Positions 20,436-31,981 of a DNA stretch of 64,000 nucleotides are shown here, in pieces. The notes under the pieces were generated by a model. The model did no database searches. It was not told the DNA's origin and saw only the letters and a list, made by a program, of their open reading frames with translations. The position numbers and the translations under genes were made by a program. This DNA is from Arion vulgaris (lineage: Eukaryota; Mollusca; Gastropoda; Stylommatophora; Arionidae). The stretch is taken from NCBI GenBank assembly GCA_020796225.1, contig CM036775.1, forward strand, positions 13,298,671 through 13,362,670, read 5' to 3'. How positions within the stretch are numbered: position 1 is the stretch's first letter; each line of letters begins with the position of its first letter.

Positions 20436-20909
20436 ATTCATTCATTCAAGTGACATGCTTACCGGCGTTGCTATTTTCTGCTTGGTGCATGTAATCAGTT
20501 TGACGTCAATCTTGTGTCGAACCCGATGTCGATTCAACATCTTTCTGTCTTCCGCAATCTCTTCTTCCCAGAATTTACCTGTTGTCAAACCAAATGTTCT
20601 AAACCTTTCTTCGCATTATATGCCGAAGAACCTTGATTGTTGGGTTCTTATTCTTTGATAAGACTTCTTGTGTGCGACCTGATTTAAAACCTCCTTTGTT
20701 TCCTCGAAGGCAATGTATTTTCAGCATTTTTCTGTAAAACCACATTCTGTGGCTACCAAGATCGTATTGATGGTTTATTCATTGTCCATTATTGCGCCAT
20801 ACAGAAGTATTGGATCCTCATAGCACTGGAGTATTTGCTTTTGTAGTGTCATTGGTAGTGAATTCACGAATATGTTTTTCATTTTCATAAAAGATGCTTT
20901 CATTTGAAC
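20436..20909 (-). mobile_element. 5'-truncated LINE insertion with 8-bp TSD
   Basis: A minus-strand LINE fragment whose upstream end reads KASFMKMKNIFVNSLPM then LQKQILQCYEDPILLYG, parallel to AFMKIKNTLCVNSLPLTPRK at 46654-46908. Its 3' end is an ATTCATTCATTC tail on the plus strand at 20436. TAACAGAC flanks it at 20428-20435 and 20910-20917, and the same 40-bp minisatellite continues on both sides, so the LINE landed inside the array. Short length, 3' tail and TSD are typical of target-primed reverse transcription. Confidence 0.8.
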
Positions 20910-21262
20910 TAACAGACAACCAAAGTTAAAACAAACATAACTAAACGTATAACAGACAACCAAAGTTAAAACAAACATAAGTAAACGTATAACAGACAAT
21001 CAAAGTTAAAACAAACATAAGTAAACGTATAACAGACAACCAAAGTTAAAACAAACATAACTAAACGTATAACAGACAAAGTTAAAACAAACATAACTAA
21101 ACGTATAACAGACAACCAAGTTAAATCATAACTAAACGTATAACAGACAACAAAGTAAAACAAACATAACTAAACGTATAACAGACAATCAAAGTTAAAA
21201 CAAACATAAATAAACGTATAACAGACAATCAAAGTTAAAACAAACATAAATAAACTTAAAAT
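20910..21262 (+). repeat. Minisatellite 40-bp unit, about 9 copies
   Basis: Unit contains ACAGACAACCAAAGTTAAAA and CAAACATAACTAAACGTATA; variants differ by AAC/AAT, CTAAA/GTAAA and small deletions. Minus-strand frames with VCYTFSYVCF are artefacts. Confidence 0.9.
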
Positions 21263-21299
21263 GCAAGCTAAACTAGATTTATAATATTATTTATGACAC

Positions 21300-22136
21300 T
21301 ATCTACGTTGAAGATCTTGTATGGTTTTACATCCCAATAGTTTACTTTTGTTGGATGGTCTTGAAGAGTGGTTCTTGCTCTTCCAGTTTTCTTTTCCCAA
21401 CTGATGACCACATAAGGATTTTTTGATTTAGTCTCTTTTCGTTTGATCTAGAGCCTGACCTAAATATTTCCCCCTTCGTTTTCCTTATAATATTTGTACG
21501 GGTTGTTGTGCTATCTCTCACTGTGTTGTTAGAAACGAAATCACTCCATTTTACTTTAATAATTTTCGTAGACATTTATTCTCAAAGCTGTCCCGTTTCT
21601 AATCAATTTTCTTTGTTGATTTCACTTTCACAACCGTAGGGCAGTACAGAATCCACATGACCCAAATAATTTAACTTTTGTACATATACTAAGGTCTTTA
21701 GATTGCCCGATATTCGTTAATTTAGTGAAGTCACTAGCTCTATAGCAATACGAGAGTTTATTTCTTTCATCGTGTCTCCATTGTTTAACACTTTACTACC
21801 CAAATATGTAAAATGTTCAACTTTCTTCAGTGTTTGGCCATTTATTACGATGTTGTCTGTCGAGTTTGTGAGGTCCATAATTTTGGGCTTGGCAGAATTA
21901 ATCTGGAGAAAACCCGTTCTGCAAGTGTGCAATGATTGCCTGTTAGTTAGTGGGGTTTCCTGTGTGGGTTTAATTTAATATGGCCTCGTCATCGGCAAAG
22001 TCAAGATAAAAATGTCTGCTGTTATTAAGCCATTTTATGCCTTTTTGATCATCTTGGTGCATTTGCATGATCCAGTCTATAGCTATCCCAAAAAGCATAG
22101 GTGACATAATGCAGCCCTGCTACACACCTGAATTGA
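21300..22136 (-). pseudogene. LINE-A, 3' half (RT C-terminal), downstream of the Penelope array
   Basis: On the minus strand, in order: the TGFLQINSAKPKIMDLTNST stretch, HFTYLGSKVLNNGDTMKEIN (21932-21717), then KWSDFVSNNTVRDSTT and RSNEKRLNQKILMWSSVGKR near 21575-21342, the C-terminal region. The same LINE is at 57265-59540. Its upstream half continues beyond the array, at 31982-33850. Internal deletions and frameshifts are present. Confidence 0.8.
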
Positions 22137-25100
22137 ATCAAATAGTTTTTCTGAGTTCCATTTATATACTGAATATTTAGATTTCTCTCAACTCTTCGTT
22201 TTGACGTATTAGGTGGTTAGTAGTTATATGTGTGTGGTGTATGTAATTTCCTGTCACTATTGTTTTAATATATAAGAGCTGTACTAGTGTTGATTTTTCT
22301 ATTACTATGCCTTCCTTACAGTACGTATTGAATTTTCTTCGTCACTATATCTTTATTTCCTTTAGTCTCTTGCCAGCCGATATTCGTCTTACGGCTACTA
22401 GTTTTGCCATGGTTACTTTAAAGAAAACCCGCTTTTGTTCTCATCGAAATTTTCTTTTTACATGTCAGCGACTTAGGGTTATTCCCAAAGGTTTTACCTC
22501 TAACTTTCACCCATCTGCAGGACCATTATACCCTAGGGAGCAGCGCATGTTACAACAGTTGGAAGCTAAGTGTGCTCTACAGCGTATGCGTTGTATTGCT
22601 GCTAATCATACACATCTTCTGTCTGACTTGACTCCTCCCAGCCCCTAACTTCTTCAGCGTCTACGACTTCTCACTTCTAACAATATGCTCCTTTACTCCC
22701 TTATTCGTTTCATTATCCATGTACTTAACAGACAACTGTATGAATTTCTTTGAAACCATCACCAACAAAATTTAAACCCTTCTTCGCCCTGTACCTTTTA
22801 CCACTCCTTCCAATTGTCCACTACGATCTTCTCCTCCCACACAGGTGGTTTGTATTCCTCCAGACCTTCCATTATCGGACAACGAGAGATCTGTTTTAAG
22901 TAAGGGTCTTAAGTTTGTTCCTCTCCGACCCACCATTGACCACTACTCAACTCTTCAAGATGTGACTCGTTTTCACCGTGGCTTGCGCTTGAAATTTCAC
23001 TTTCAGAACCAGGTTGACTCTGACCTATGTCCTGACACGAGTATGTTTTCTAAGTTTTCTACTGTAAACATGACTGGACACCCAAACCTGGTGCCTCTAA
23101 CGCTCTTGATCTCTACATCAAGAATACTATACATGATATTGGACTGCTCCACCCAAAACGCCTTTGGCAGTCTAACATGTCACCGTCGGAGTTTCGTGCT
23201 CTATCACAACTCCGTCGACGTGATGACATTGTTATCAAACCCGCCGACAAAGGCGGAGCTATAGTCGTCTGGAGCAAAGATCTTTACCTTCAGGAAGGTC
23301 ATACCCAACTGCGTGACACTCAGTTTTATAAAACCAGCCCTACTGATGTCACTCAGTCTAATAATAAGGTTCGTGAAGTCATTAAGAACTTAATTGCCAC
23401 GAACGACCTTCCATCCAGTGCATCATCACTCTGTGTGATCGATAGCTGTTTGGGTAAACCCGCCTTCTATATGCTCCCCAAAATTCATAAACTCCACAAT
23501 CCCGGTAGGCCTATCGTTTCTGCTTGCTCCTGCCCTACGGAACACATCCCCGGGAATTTCCCCTTGATAGCATCTTTAATCCCATAGTCACCCCCCTCCC
23601 GTCATTTTTGAAGGATACAAACCACGTTTTTGTCTGTCTTTTCTACCATTGAGTTGCTCCCCGAGAGAACCCGCCTTCCCCCTTAAAGGGGGTTTTGGTT
23701 TTATCCTCTCCGGAGGCCCTTTAGCCCCCGGTTTTCCTTCTGGGGAAAACTAATCCACTTGTGTCAATTTTGCTCCCCTTCGTCTTGCGGAACTAGTTCT
23801 CCTCTTAACCCCTTTTCCCAGTTTAATGACCAATTTTTTGGGGATCAGGGGGGTTTGCCATGGGTACTAAAAGGGGAAACCTAGTTATGCTTGTTTTTCA
23901 TGGGCTATCTTGAACACCTTTTATGGACTACATATGAGGGCCCCCCTTCCCGGGTCTTTTCATCAAAGATACATTGATGATTTTGTATTGGCATCACTGT
24001 TTCCCCAAAACCGATTTGTCACGCTTCATTAATTTCATTAACTTTTTCAACCCTTCATTCGTTTTACTTCTCACATCCCCCACTACTTGTGTCAACTTTC
24101 TTGATTATTTTCCCCTTTGCCTACCCTTTTTATCTATACATCAGTATATTACAAGCCTACGGGTCACATAGTTTTCTCCCTCTATACTTCTTCCCACCCC
24201 CCGGGCTTGTCGTGATTTTTCCCATTCCCCAGCTCTTCCCCTTCGTCGCCTTTGTAGTGAGGACGATGATTTTCTTGAAAGCTGGGGGAAGATGCTTGAT
24301 TTCTTTCGTAGGCGCCTATACCCGGAGGGGTGCTTGTCTCGGCTATGCATCGAGTTCAGAAAATCACTGCCAGCGGGGCCCTTACCAGTCAGCATAGGAC
24401 ATTAATTTGAAAAAAACTTATCTTAACTTACCCCCCCCATAGTTCCCTGGGTAAAAAATGTTTTTTTCCCGTCATCTTTTTCTCCTTAGATCAGATCCTG
24501 AGACCCGTTCTGTTTTCCCCTAACTACCCTTTTGGTGTCTTACAGACGGGACAAAGTTTTAAGGATATGTTGGTACACAGTCGCCTTAAGCCCAATATCC
24601 ATACCCCATTTTGGCACTGTCCAGGGGATCGTCGGCTTGCAAAAATTGTGTTTAAATTGATACAGAGGGCAAAGGGTTTTTTTCCGGGGACGTTTTTTAT
24701 TGACGATGGGTTCCTTCGGGGCCCAAAAAAAATCTTATCTATGCTATTATCTGTAAGGGGTTTAAAAAGGGCCCAATATCGGCGAGACAGGCAAGGGGCT
24801 CGGTGACCGTTTCGCCCAACACTTACGCGACATACGCCAATGCTCTGTGACCCTGTAGCCACCCTTTTCAATGACACGGGCCCATTTAGGTGCTCACGAT
24901 GCCCGGGTTTACAGCCACCCCGATCATTTTCCCCGGATGATCGCAGTCGTTTTGCTCTGGAAAATTTTGGGTTTATTTCTTTGTATGGCCCCTTTGCGAC
25001 CACGCGGGCTCAACGTATTCATTTTATGCTTCTTAAAACTTTCTTTTCCCCATGCTTTTAATCTATATGGGTATATGTTGCATGTTTTCAATTTTTCCAT

Positions 25101-25425
25101 TTTATGCTTCAGTACTTTTTTTCCCCTGCTTTGTAATCTATATGGGTTTTTGCATGTATTCGTTATATTTTTTACTAGATGTTTCTTTTCCTTTCTATTT
25201 CTAGTTTTTATGTGTGTTTTTGTGTTACATTTATTTCGTTATTCTTTTTTTCCAGTTTTTTCCAGATAGTTTGTATTTGGTCGTCCATTTGTGTTTCATT
25301 TTAATTTGTCACCCTGTTTGTTCGTTTGCTTGATAAAGGCCTTGTTGGTCGAAACTTTTGCTGTATTTTGTCTTTGTTTTTGTAATTTGTAAAACTACAG
25401 TACTTTGTAATTACGTTTTTTGCCA
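22137..25425 (+). mobile_element. Penelope-like unit 1 (3289 bp), best preserved N-terminal half
   Basis: Unit 1 encodes PREQRMLQQLEAKCALQRMR near 22530, then SDNERSVLSKGLKFVPLRPT (22875), RFHRGLRLKFHFQN, RRRDDIVIKPADKGGAIVVW (23210), YMLPKIHKL with [14 protein letters not shown] (23470), all typical of the Penelope RT fingers and palm. Catalytic YIDD is at 23970-23981 within RYIDDFVLAS. The GIY-YIG region near 24735-24810 is badly degraded. From about 23560 onwards many positions are replaced by C, T, G or A runs. Confidence 0.85.
22845..23587 (+). pseudogene. Penelope RT fingers/palm ORFs, unit 1
   Basis: Two overlapping frames (22845-23264 and 23177-23587) cover one protein region, with a frame switch near 23050-23170. 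Key blocks: KGLKFVPLRP, DVTRFHRGLRLKFHF, then [94 protein letters not shown] and the PKIHK/GRPIVS pair are family signatures. The reading frame is lost past 23587. Confidence 0.85.
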
Positions 25426-28400
25426 ATCAAATAGTTTTACTGCAGTTCCATATATATATACGGGGAATATTTAGACACCGGCAACTCTTTTGACGTATTA
25501 GGTAAGTTTAGTAGTTATATGTGTGGTGTATGAAATTTTTGTCACTATTGTTTTAATATAAAAAAGAGCTGTACTAGTGTTGTTTTTTCTATTACTATCC
25601 CTTTCCTTGCATTGTTTTTTTCACTTTTCTTTTTTTCCCTTTAGTCTTTTCCCAAATTTTGGAGGGCCCCTCCCTAGTTTTCCCATGGTTATTTTAAAAA
25701 AAACCCCGCTTTTGTTCTCATCGAAATTTTTTTTTTTAAGGGAAAGCACTTAGGGTTTTTCCCCGGGTTTTTTTTTACCTCTAACTTTCACCCATCTCCC
25801 AGGCCCATTATACCCTGGGGCAGCGATTTTTACAACATTTAAACAAAGTGTTTTTTAAAGGGAAAGGGGCTTGTATTGTTTAATCATCCCCACATCTTCT
25901 GTCTGACTTGGACTCCCCCCCAGTCCCAACTTCTTCAGCGTCTACGATTTCCCACTTCTAAAATTATGCTCCTTTACTCCTTATTCTTTTCATTACCCTT
26001 TACTTAACAGAAAACCCAGGGAATTTCTTTGCACCCATCCCCTGAAAATTTAACCCTTTTCCCCCGGGCCCCCTTTTTACCACTCCTTCCAATTGTCCCT
26101 ACGATTTTCCCTCCTCCCCACGGGTGGTTTGTTTTCCCTCCAGACCTTTAAATTTGGAAAAAGAGGGGTCTGTTTTAAGTAAGGGTCTTAAGTTTTTTTC
26201 CTCTCCGACCCAATTGACCACTACTCAACTTTTCCCAAGAGGGCCCTCTTTTCACCGTGGCTTGCCTTAAAATTTCCTTTCAGAACCAGGGGGCTCTGAC
26301 CTATGTCCTGACACGAGTATGTTTTCCCAAGTTTTCTCTCGAAAACATGACGGGACCCCCAAAACCCCGGGCCCTCTAACCCCTTTTTGATCTCTACATC
26401 AAAATACTATACATGATTTTGGGCCCGTTCCCCCCAAAAACCCCTTTGCGTCTAACATGTCCCGTGGGATTTCGTGCTCTATCACCCCCCGTCGACGTGA
26501 GGGCTTTGACAAACCCGCCGACAAAGGCGGAGTTTAAAATCGTCGGGACCCAAAGATCTTTCCCCAGGAAGGTCATACCCAACTGCGTGACACTCATTTT
26601 TTAAAAAACCAGCCCTACTGATGTCACCCCCACCCTAATAATAATAAGGTTCGTAAGTCAAAGAACTTAATTCCCCGAACGACCTTCCATCCAGTGCATC
26701 CATCCTCTGTGTGATCGATAGCTGTTTGGGAAAACCCCGCCTTCTATATGCCCCCCAAAATTCATAAACTCCACAATCCCGGTAGGCCTATCGTTTCTGC
26801 TTGCTCCTGCCCTACGGAACACATCTCCGAATTTTGAAGCATTTTTTTAATCCCATAGTCACCACACCCCCCGTCTTTTTTGGGAAGGATACAAACCACG
26901 CTTTGTCTGTTTTTCTACCATTGAGTTGCTCCCCGAGAAACCTACCGTCTCTTTCCTCCTTGATGGGGCCTTGACACTTCTATACCCATCCTGACGGCCT
27001 TATAGCTCCCCAGTTTTTTTTCTCAATGGGGAAACAACCCCTTTGTGTCAACTTTGCTCTCCTTCGTCTTGGGAACTAGTTCTCCTCTTAACCCCCTTTC
27101 CAGTTTAATGCCCAAATTTTTTGATCAGATCAGTGGGGTTCCATGGTTTCAAAATGGGACCTGGTTATGCTTGTTTTTTCCCCTTGGGCTATCTTAAACC
27201 CACCCATTGGACTGATTGAGGGCCCCCTTCCCGGTCTGTCTTCACAGATACATTAGACTGTTTGGCATCACGGGATATCCCTTTGGAAACCGATTTGTCA
27301 CGCTTCATTAATTTCATTAATTTTTTAAAAACCCTTCTATTCGTTTTTTCTCATCTCCACTACTTGTGTCCCTTGACATTACTATCACCTTACGCCTATC
27401 CCCCTTCTATACATCAGTATATTCCCTACTGATGCACATAGTTTTTCCTCTATCTTCTTCCCATCCCGGCTTTTTGTGATTTCTTTCCCAATTTTTTGCA
27501 GCTTTTACGCCTTTCGCCTTTGGGAGGACGATGATTTTCTTGAGAGACCCCCGGAGATGCTTGATTTTTTTCAGGGCGCCTACCCAGAGAGGGTGCTTGT
27601 CTCGGCTATGCATCGAGTTCAAAAAAACCCTTTTCCCCAGCAGGCCCTTACCAGTCAGCATAGGACTACTAACTCTGACAGAGAAAACATCTTAACTTCC
27701 CCCCCCATATTTCCCCTGGGGGGTGTTTTTTTCCCGTCATCTGTCTCTCCTTAGATCAGATCCTGAGACCCTTTCTGTTTTCCCCCAACTATCCTTTGGT
27801 GTTTTAAAGAGGGACAGAAGTTTTAAAGGGGTTGTTGGTACAAGTCCCCAAGCCCAATATCCATACTCTTTTTGGCCCCGCCCAGTGTGATCGGTCGGCG
27901 TTGCAACACGGGTGTTTTGGTGATACAGACGCGTACTGTATCTTTTCCTTTAGGCACTTTCTTAAAAGATGGGTTAAATGCGAGTCCCGTAATCTTATCT
28001 ATGCTATTATCTGTAAGCGGTGTAACAAGGCTTATATCGGCGAGACAAAGAGGCTCGGGGGCCGATTCGCCCAACACTTACGCGAATCGCCAATGCTCTG
28101 TGACCCTGTGACCCATTTCAATGACACTGGCCATTTAGGTGCTCACGATGCCCCGGGTTTCACCCATCCGATCATGTTCCTCGGAGGGAATCGCAGTCAT
28201 TCCCGGAGAATGGGTTGATTTTTTGTATGGTCCCGCCCCAAGGGGCCCCAACGTATTACTTTCTTATGCTTCTTAGTACTTTCTCTTCCCATGCTTTGTA
28301 ATCTATATGGGATATGTTGCATGTATTCATGTTATTTTCCCCATTCTTATGCTTTTTAGTACTTTCTTTCCCCTGCTTTGTAATCTATATGGGTATATGT

Positions 28401-28686
28401 TGCATGTATTCAAGTTATATATTTACTAGATTTTTCCCTTTTTTCTTTTCCTTTCTATTTCTAGTTTTTATGTGTGTTTTTGTGTTACATTTATTTCGTT
28501 ATTCTTTTTTCTTCCAGTTTTTTTAAAATACGTTTGTTTTAAGGGGCCCCCTTTTTTGTTTCATTTTAATTTGTCACTCCTGTTTGTTCGTTTGCTTGAT
28601 AAAGGCCTTGTTTGAAAGTTGCTGTATTTTGTCATTGTTTTTGTAATTTGTAAAACTACAGTATTTTGTAATTACGTGTTTTGCCA
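25426..28686 (+). mobile_element. Penelope-like unit 2 (3261 bp), best GIY-YIG domain
   Basis: The RT half is heavily degraded with homopolymer-like substitutions, and the YIDD site (near 27246) reads as a broken ACATTAGACTG. The endonuclease is the best of the three: 27985-28150 encodes ESRNLIYAIICKRCNKAYIG then ETKRLGGRFAQHLRE and THFNDTGHLGAHD. LIY and YIG, 10-11 residues apart, followed by R and H/N positions, define GIY-YIG; a Cys pair lies within CKRC. The 3' part ends with the TGATAAAGGCC motif region at 28597. Confidence 0.8.
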
Positions 28687-31600
28687 ATCAAATAGTTTTA
28701 CTGCAGTTCCATATATATATACTGAATATTTGACATTTTTTGAAACTCTTCTTTGGGACGTATTAGGTAAGTGTTAGTAGTTATATGTTTTTATGAAATT
28801 TTCCCTGTCACTATTTTTTTAAATTTTATATAAGAGCTGTACTAGTGTTGATTTTTTCTATTCCCTATCCTTCCTTTGTGTTGAATTTTTTTTGCCCCAC
28901 TATATCTTTTTTTCCCCCTTTAGTCTCTTGCCACCGATATTCGTCTTACGGCTACTAATTTTCCATGGTTCTTTAAAAAACCCGTTGGTTTTAAAATTTT
29001 TTTTGGAAAAGGGTTGGTTTTTAAAGGGTTTTTCTCTCTTTCCCCCTTTCTCCCGGGCCCATTATCCCCGGGGGCAGCGCATGTTACAACGGTTGGAAAA
29101 AGTGTTTCACAGCGTATGCGTTGTTTGCTGCAACCCCACACATTTTTCTGTCGGGCTGGACCCTCCCAGTCCCAACTTCTTCAGCGTCTCGCCCCCCCTC
29201 ATTTCCCAACAATATGCCCTTTACTCCCTTATTCGTTTCATTATCCATGTACTTAACAGACAACTGTATGAATTTTTTTTTGCACCCATCCCCAAAAACA
29301 AAAACTTAACCTTTTTTCGCCCCGCCTTTTTACCACCCTTCCAATTGTCCACTACGATCTTCTCCTCCCACACAGGTGGTTTGTATTCCCCCAGCCCTTT
29401 CCATTATCGGACAACGAGAGTTTTTTAAGGGGGGCCCTTAAGTTTTTTCCCTTTCTCCGCCCCCTTGACCACTACTCAACTCTTCAAGATGTGACTCGTT
29501 TCACCGTGGCTTGCGCTTAAAATTTTCCACTTTCAAACCAGGTTGACTCTGACCTATGCCCTTTGACACGAGTATGTTTTCCAATTTTTTCAAATTTCCA
29601 TGACTGGACCCCCAAACCTGGTGCCCTAACGCTTTTGATCTCTACATAAAGAATACTATCATGATTTTGGGACTGTCCCCCCAAAACGCCTTTGGCATTT
29701 CAACATGTCACCGTGGATTTTCGTGCTCTATCACACCTCCGTCGACGTGATGACATTGTTATAAAACCCCGCCGAAAAAGGCGGACCCAGCCCGTTGGAG
29801 CAAGATCTTTACCTTCAGGAAGGTCATACCCAACTGGGGAAACCCTTTTTAAAAAAACCACCCCTACTGATGTCACTCAGTCTAAAAAAAAGGTTCGTGA
29901 AGTCATTAAGAACTTAATTGCCCCCGAACGACCTTCCACCCAAGTGCATCATCACTCTGTGTGATCGATACCCGTTTGGGTAAACCCGCCTTCTATATGC
30001 CCCCCAAAACCAAACCCACAATCCCGGTAGGCCTATCGTTTCTTTTTGCCTGCCTACGGAACACTTTCCCAAATTTCCCTTTTTGATAGATCTTTAACCC
30101 CCAAGTCACCACCCCCGTCTTTTTTGAAGGATACAAACCACGTTTTGTCTGTCTTTTCTACCTTTGAGTTGCTCCCCAGAGAACCTACCGTCTCTTCCTC
30201 CTTGATGTGGGGGCCCTTTGTCCCTTCTATACCTCATCCTGACGGCCTTATAGCTTCCGGGTTCTTTTTTTGGGAGAACTAATCCCGTGTCAACTTCGCT
30301 CCCCTTTTCGTTTTTGGGAACTAGTTCTCACTTTAACCCCTTTCCAGTTTAAACCCTTTGATCAGATCAGGGGGGTTTAATGGGTCTAAAAGGGGAATTT
30401 AGTTATGCTTGTTTTTTAAATGGGCTATCTTGAACACCTAGTAGGGACAAATATGATGGCCCCCTTCCGTCTTTTCATCACAGATACATTGATGATTTAT
30501 TGGCATCACGGGATATGCCTGAAGCCGATTTGTCACGCTTCATTAATTTCATTAACGTTTTCAACCCCTTCTATTCTTTTTTACTTCTCACATCTCCACT
30601 ACTTGTGTCAATTTTTCTTGACATTACTTACCACCTTACGCCTATCCACTATCTATACATCATTATATTAAAGGCCTACTGATGCACATTTTTTTCCCCC
30701 CTTATACTTCTTTCCCATCCCGGGCTTGTCGTGACTTTTGCCATTTTTTGCAGCCTTACGCCTTCGTCGCCTTTGTAGTGAGGACGATGATTTTCTTAAA
30801 GAGCCCCGGAGATGGGGGTTTCTTTTTGTAGGCGCCTATACCCGGAGAGGGTGCTTGTCTCGGCTATGCATCAAGTTCAAAAAATTACCCGGGGCCCTTT
30901 TAATCAGCAAAAGGACTATAACTCTGACAAAAGTAAAACTTATTTTAAACCCTTACCCCCCCATAGTTCCCTGGTAAAAAATGTTTTATTCCGTCATCTG
31001 TCTCTCCTTAGATCAGACCCTGAGACCCGTTCTGTCTTCCCCAACTATCCTTTGGTGTCTTACGGGAGGGGGACAGAAGTCTTAAGGATATGTTGGTACA
31101 AAGTCGCCTTAAGTCCAATATCCATACTCATTTTGGCACTGTCCAGTGTGATCGTCGGCGTTGCAACACGGGGCTTATGTAAGAGGGAAAATGATTTTTT
31201 CCCTTTTAAAGGCACGTTTCTTATTGACGATGGGTTCACATGCAGTCCGTAATCTTATCAAATTTTATCTGTAAGCGGTGTAAAAAAGGTTTAATATCCA
31301 AAGAAAAACAAAAAACTAAAGGGGCCAAAAATTCGCCCAACACTTACCGACATACCCAATGCTCTGTGCCCCTTAAAAGCCCCATTTCAATGACCCCCTT
31401 TTTTGGGTTCCCCTTTTTCCCATTAAAGCCATCCGATCATTTTCCCCGGATGACCCCAAATGATTTGCCTGGAATCGGTTGTTTTTTTTATGGTACCTTG
31501 CACCAGGGGCTCAACGTATTACTTTCTTATGCTTTTTAGTACTTTCTCTTCCCATGCTTTGTAATCTTTTGGGATATGTTGCATGTATTCATGTTATATT

Positions 31601-31944
31601 CCATTCTTTTTTTAGTACTTTTTTCCCCCCCTGCTTTGTAATCTATATGGGTATATGTTGCATGTATTCAAGTTATATATTTACTAGATGTTTCATTGTT
31701 TCTTTTCCTTTCTATTTCTAGTTTTTATGTGTGTTTTTGTGTTACATTTATTTCGTTATTCGTTTTTCTTCCAGATTTTCCTTAGATACGTTTGTATTTG
31801 GTCGTCCATTTGTGTTTCATTTTAATTTTCACTCCTGTTTGTTCGTTTGCTTGATAAAGGCCTTGTTGGTCGAAACGTTGCTGTATTTTGTCATTGTTTT
31901 TGTAATTTGTAAAACTACAGTACTTTGTAATTACGTGTTTTGCA
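28687..31944 (+). mobile_element. Penelope-like unit 3 (3258 bp)
   Basis: It shares the same order: GQRMLQRLEKVFHSV-like N-terminal region near 29080, RRRDDIVIKP near 29740, YMPPK near 29990, YIDD at 30485-30496, YPERVLVSAMHQVQK near 30840 and a degraded GIY-YIG at 31245-31330. Frames break often. The 3' end, with TTGATAAAGGCC...GGTCGAAACG at 31851-31878, is the cleanest of the three. Confidence 0.8.
31851..31879 (+). ncRNA. Hammerhead-like core motif in Penelope 3' region (tentative)
   Basis: TTGATAA-AGGCC-TTGTT-GGTC-GAAACG resembles the hammerhead layout (CUGANGA, stem II, GAAA). Stem II pairs GGCC with GGTC, one G-U wobble. Relative to the consensus, C3 and G8 would be U and A, a paired substitution. 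A GTC follows at about 31892, where cleavage would be expected, but I cannot form a convincing stem I. The same motif is at 25330-25355, and is damaged at 28596-28617. Hammerhead motifs are known in Penelope-like elements. Confidence 0.3.
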
Positions 31945-31981
31945 ATCAAATAGTTTTACTGCAGTTCCATATATATATACT
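31945..31981 (+). repeat. Partial fourth unit (terminal extension)
   Basis: ATCAAATAGTTTTACTGCAG and the following ATATATATATAC repeat the first 37 bases of units 2 and 3, then LINE-A resumes with TGTATTTTTCC. The array thus begins and ends with the same short sequence. Confidence 0.8.

Larger units (their letters stand above)
22137..31981 (+). mobile_element. Tandem array of three Penelope-like elements plus a 37-bp partial unit
   Basis: Three head-to-tail units begin with ATCAAATAGTTTT at 22137, 25426 and 28687, and a fourth start at 31945 ends after about 37 bp at 31981. Head-to-tail copies with a short extension repeated at both outer ends are characteristic of Penelope-like elements. 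Each unit encodes an RT with RYIDDF-type palm and a GIY-YIG endonuclease. The array interrupts minus-strand LINE-A; relative to the copy at 59140-59240, 78 bp of LINE (equivalent to 59155-59232) are missing at the junction. Confidence 0.85.

Noticed and set aside
24524..25003. 159-codon minus-strand ORF inside Penelope unit 1
   Set aside because: Antisense shadow of the Penelope endonuclease region; it does not persist in units 2 and 3.
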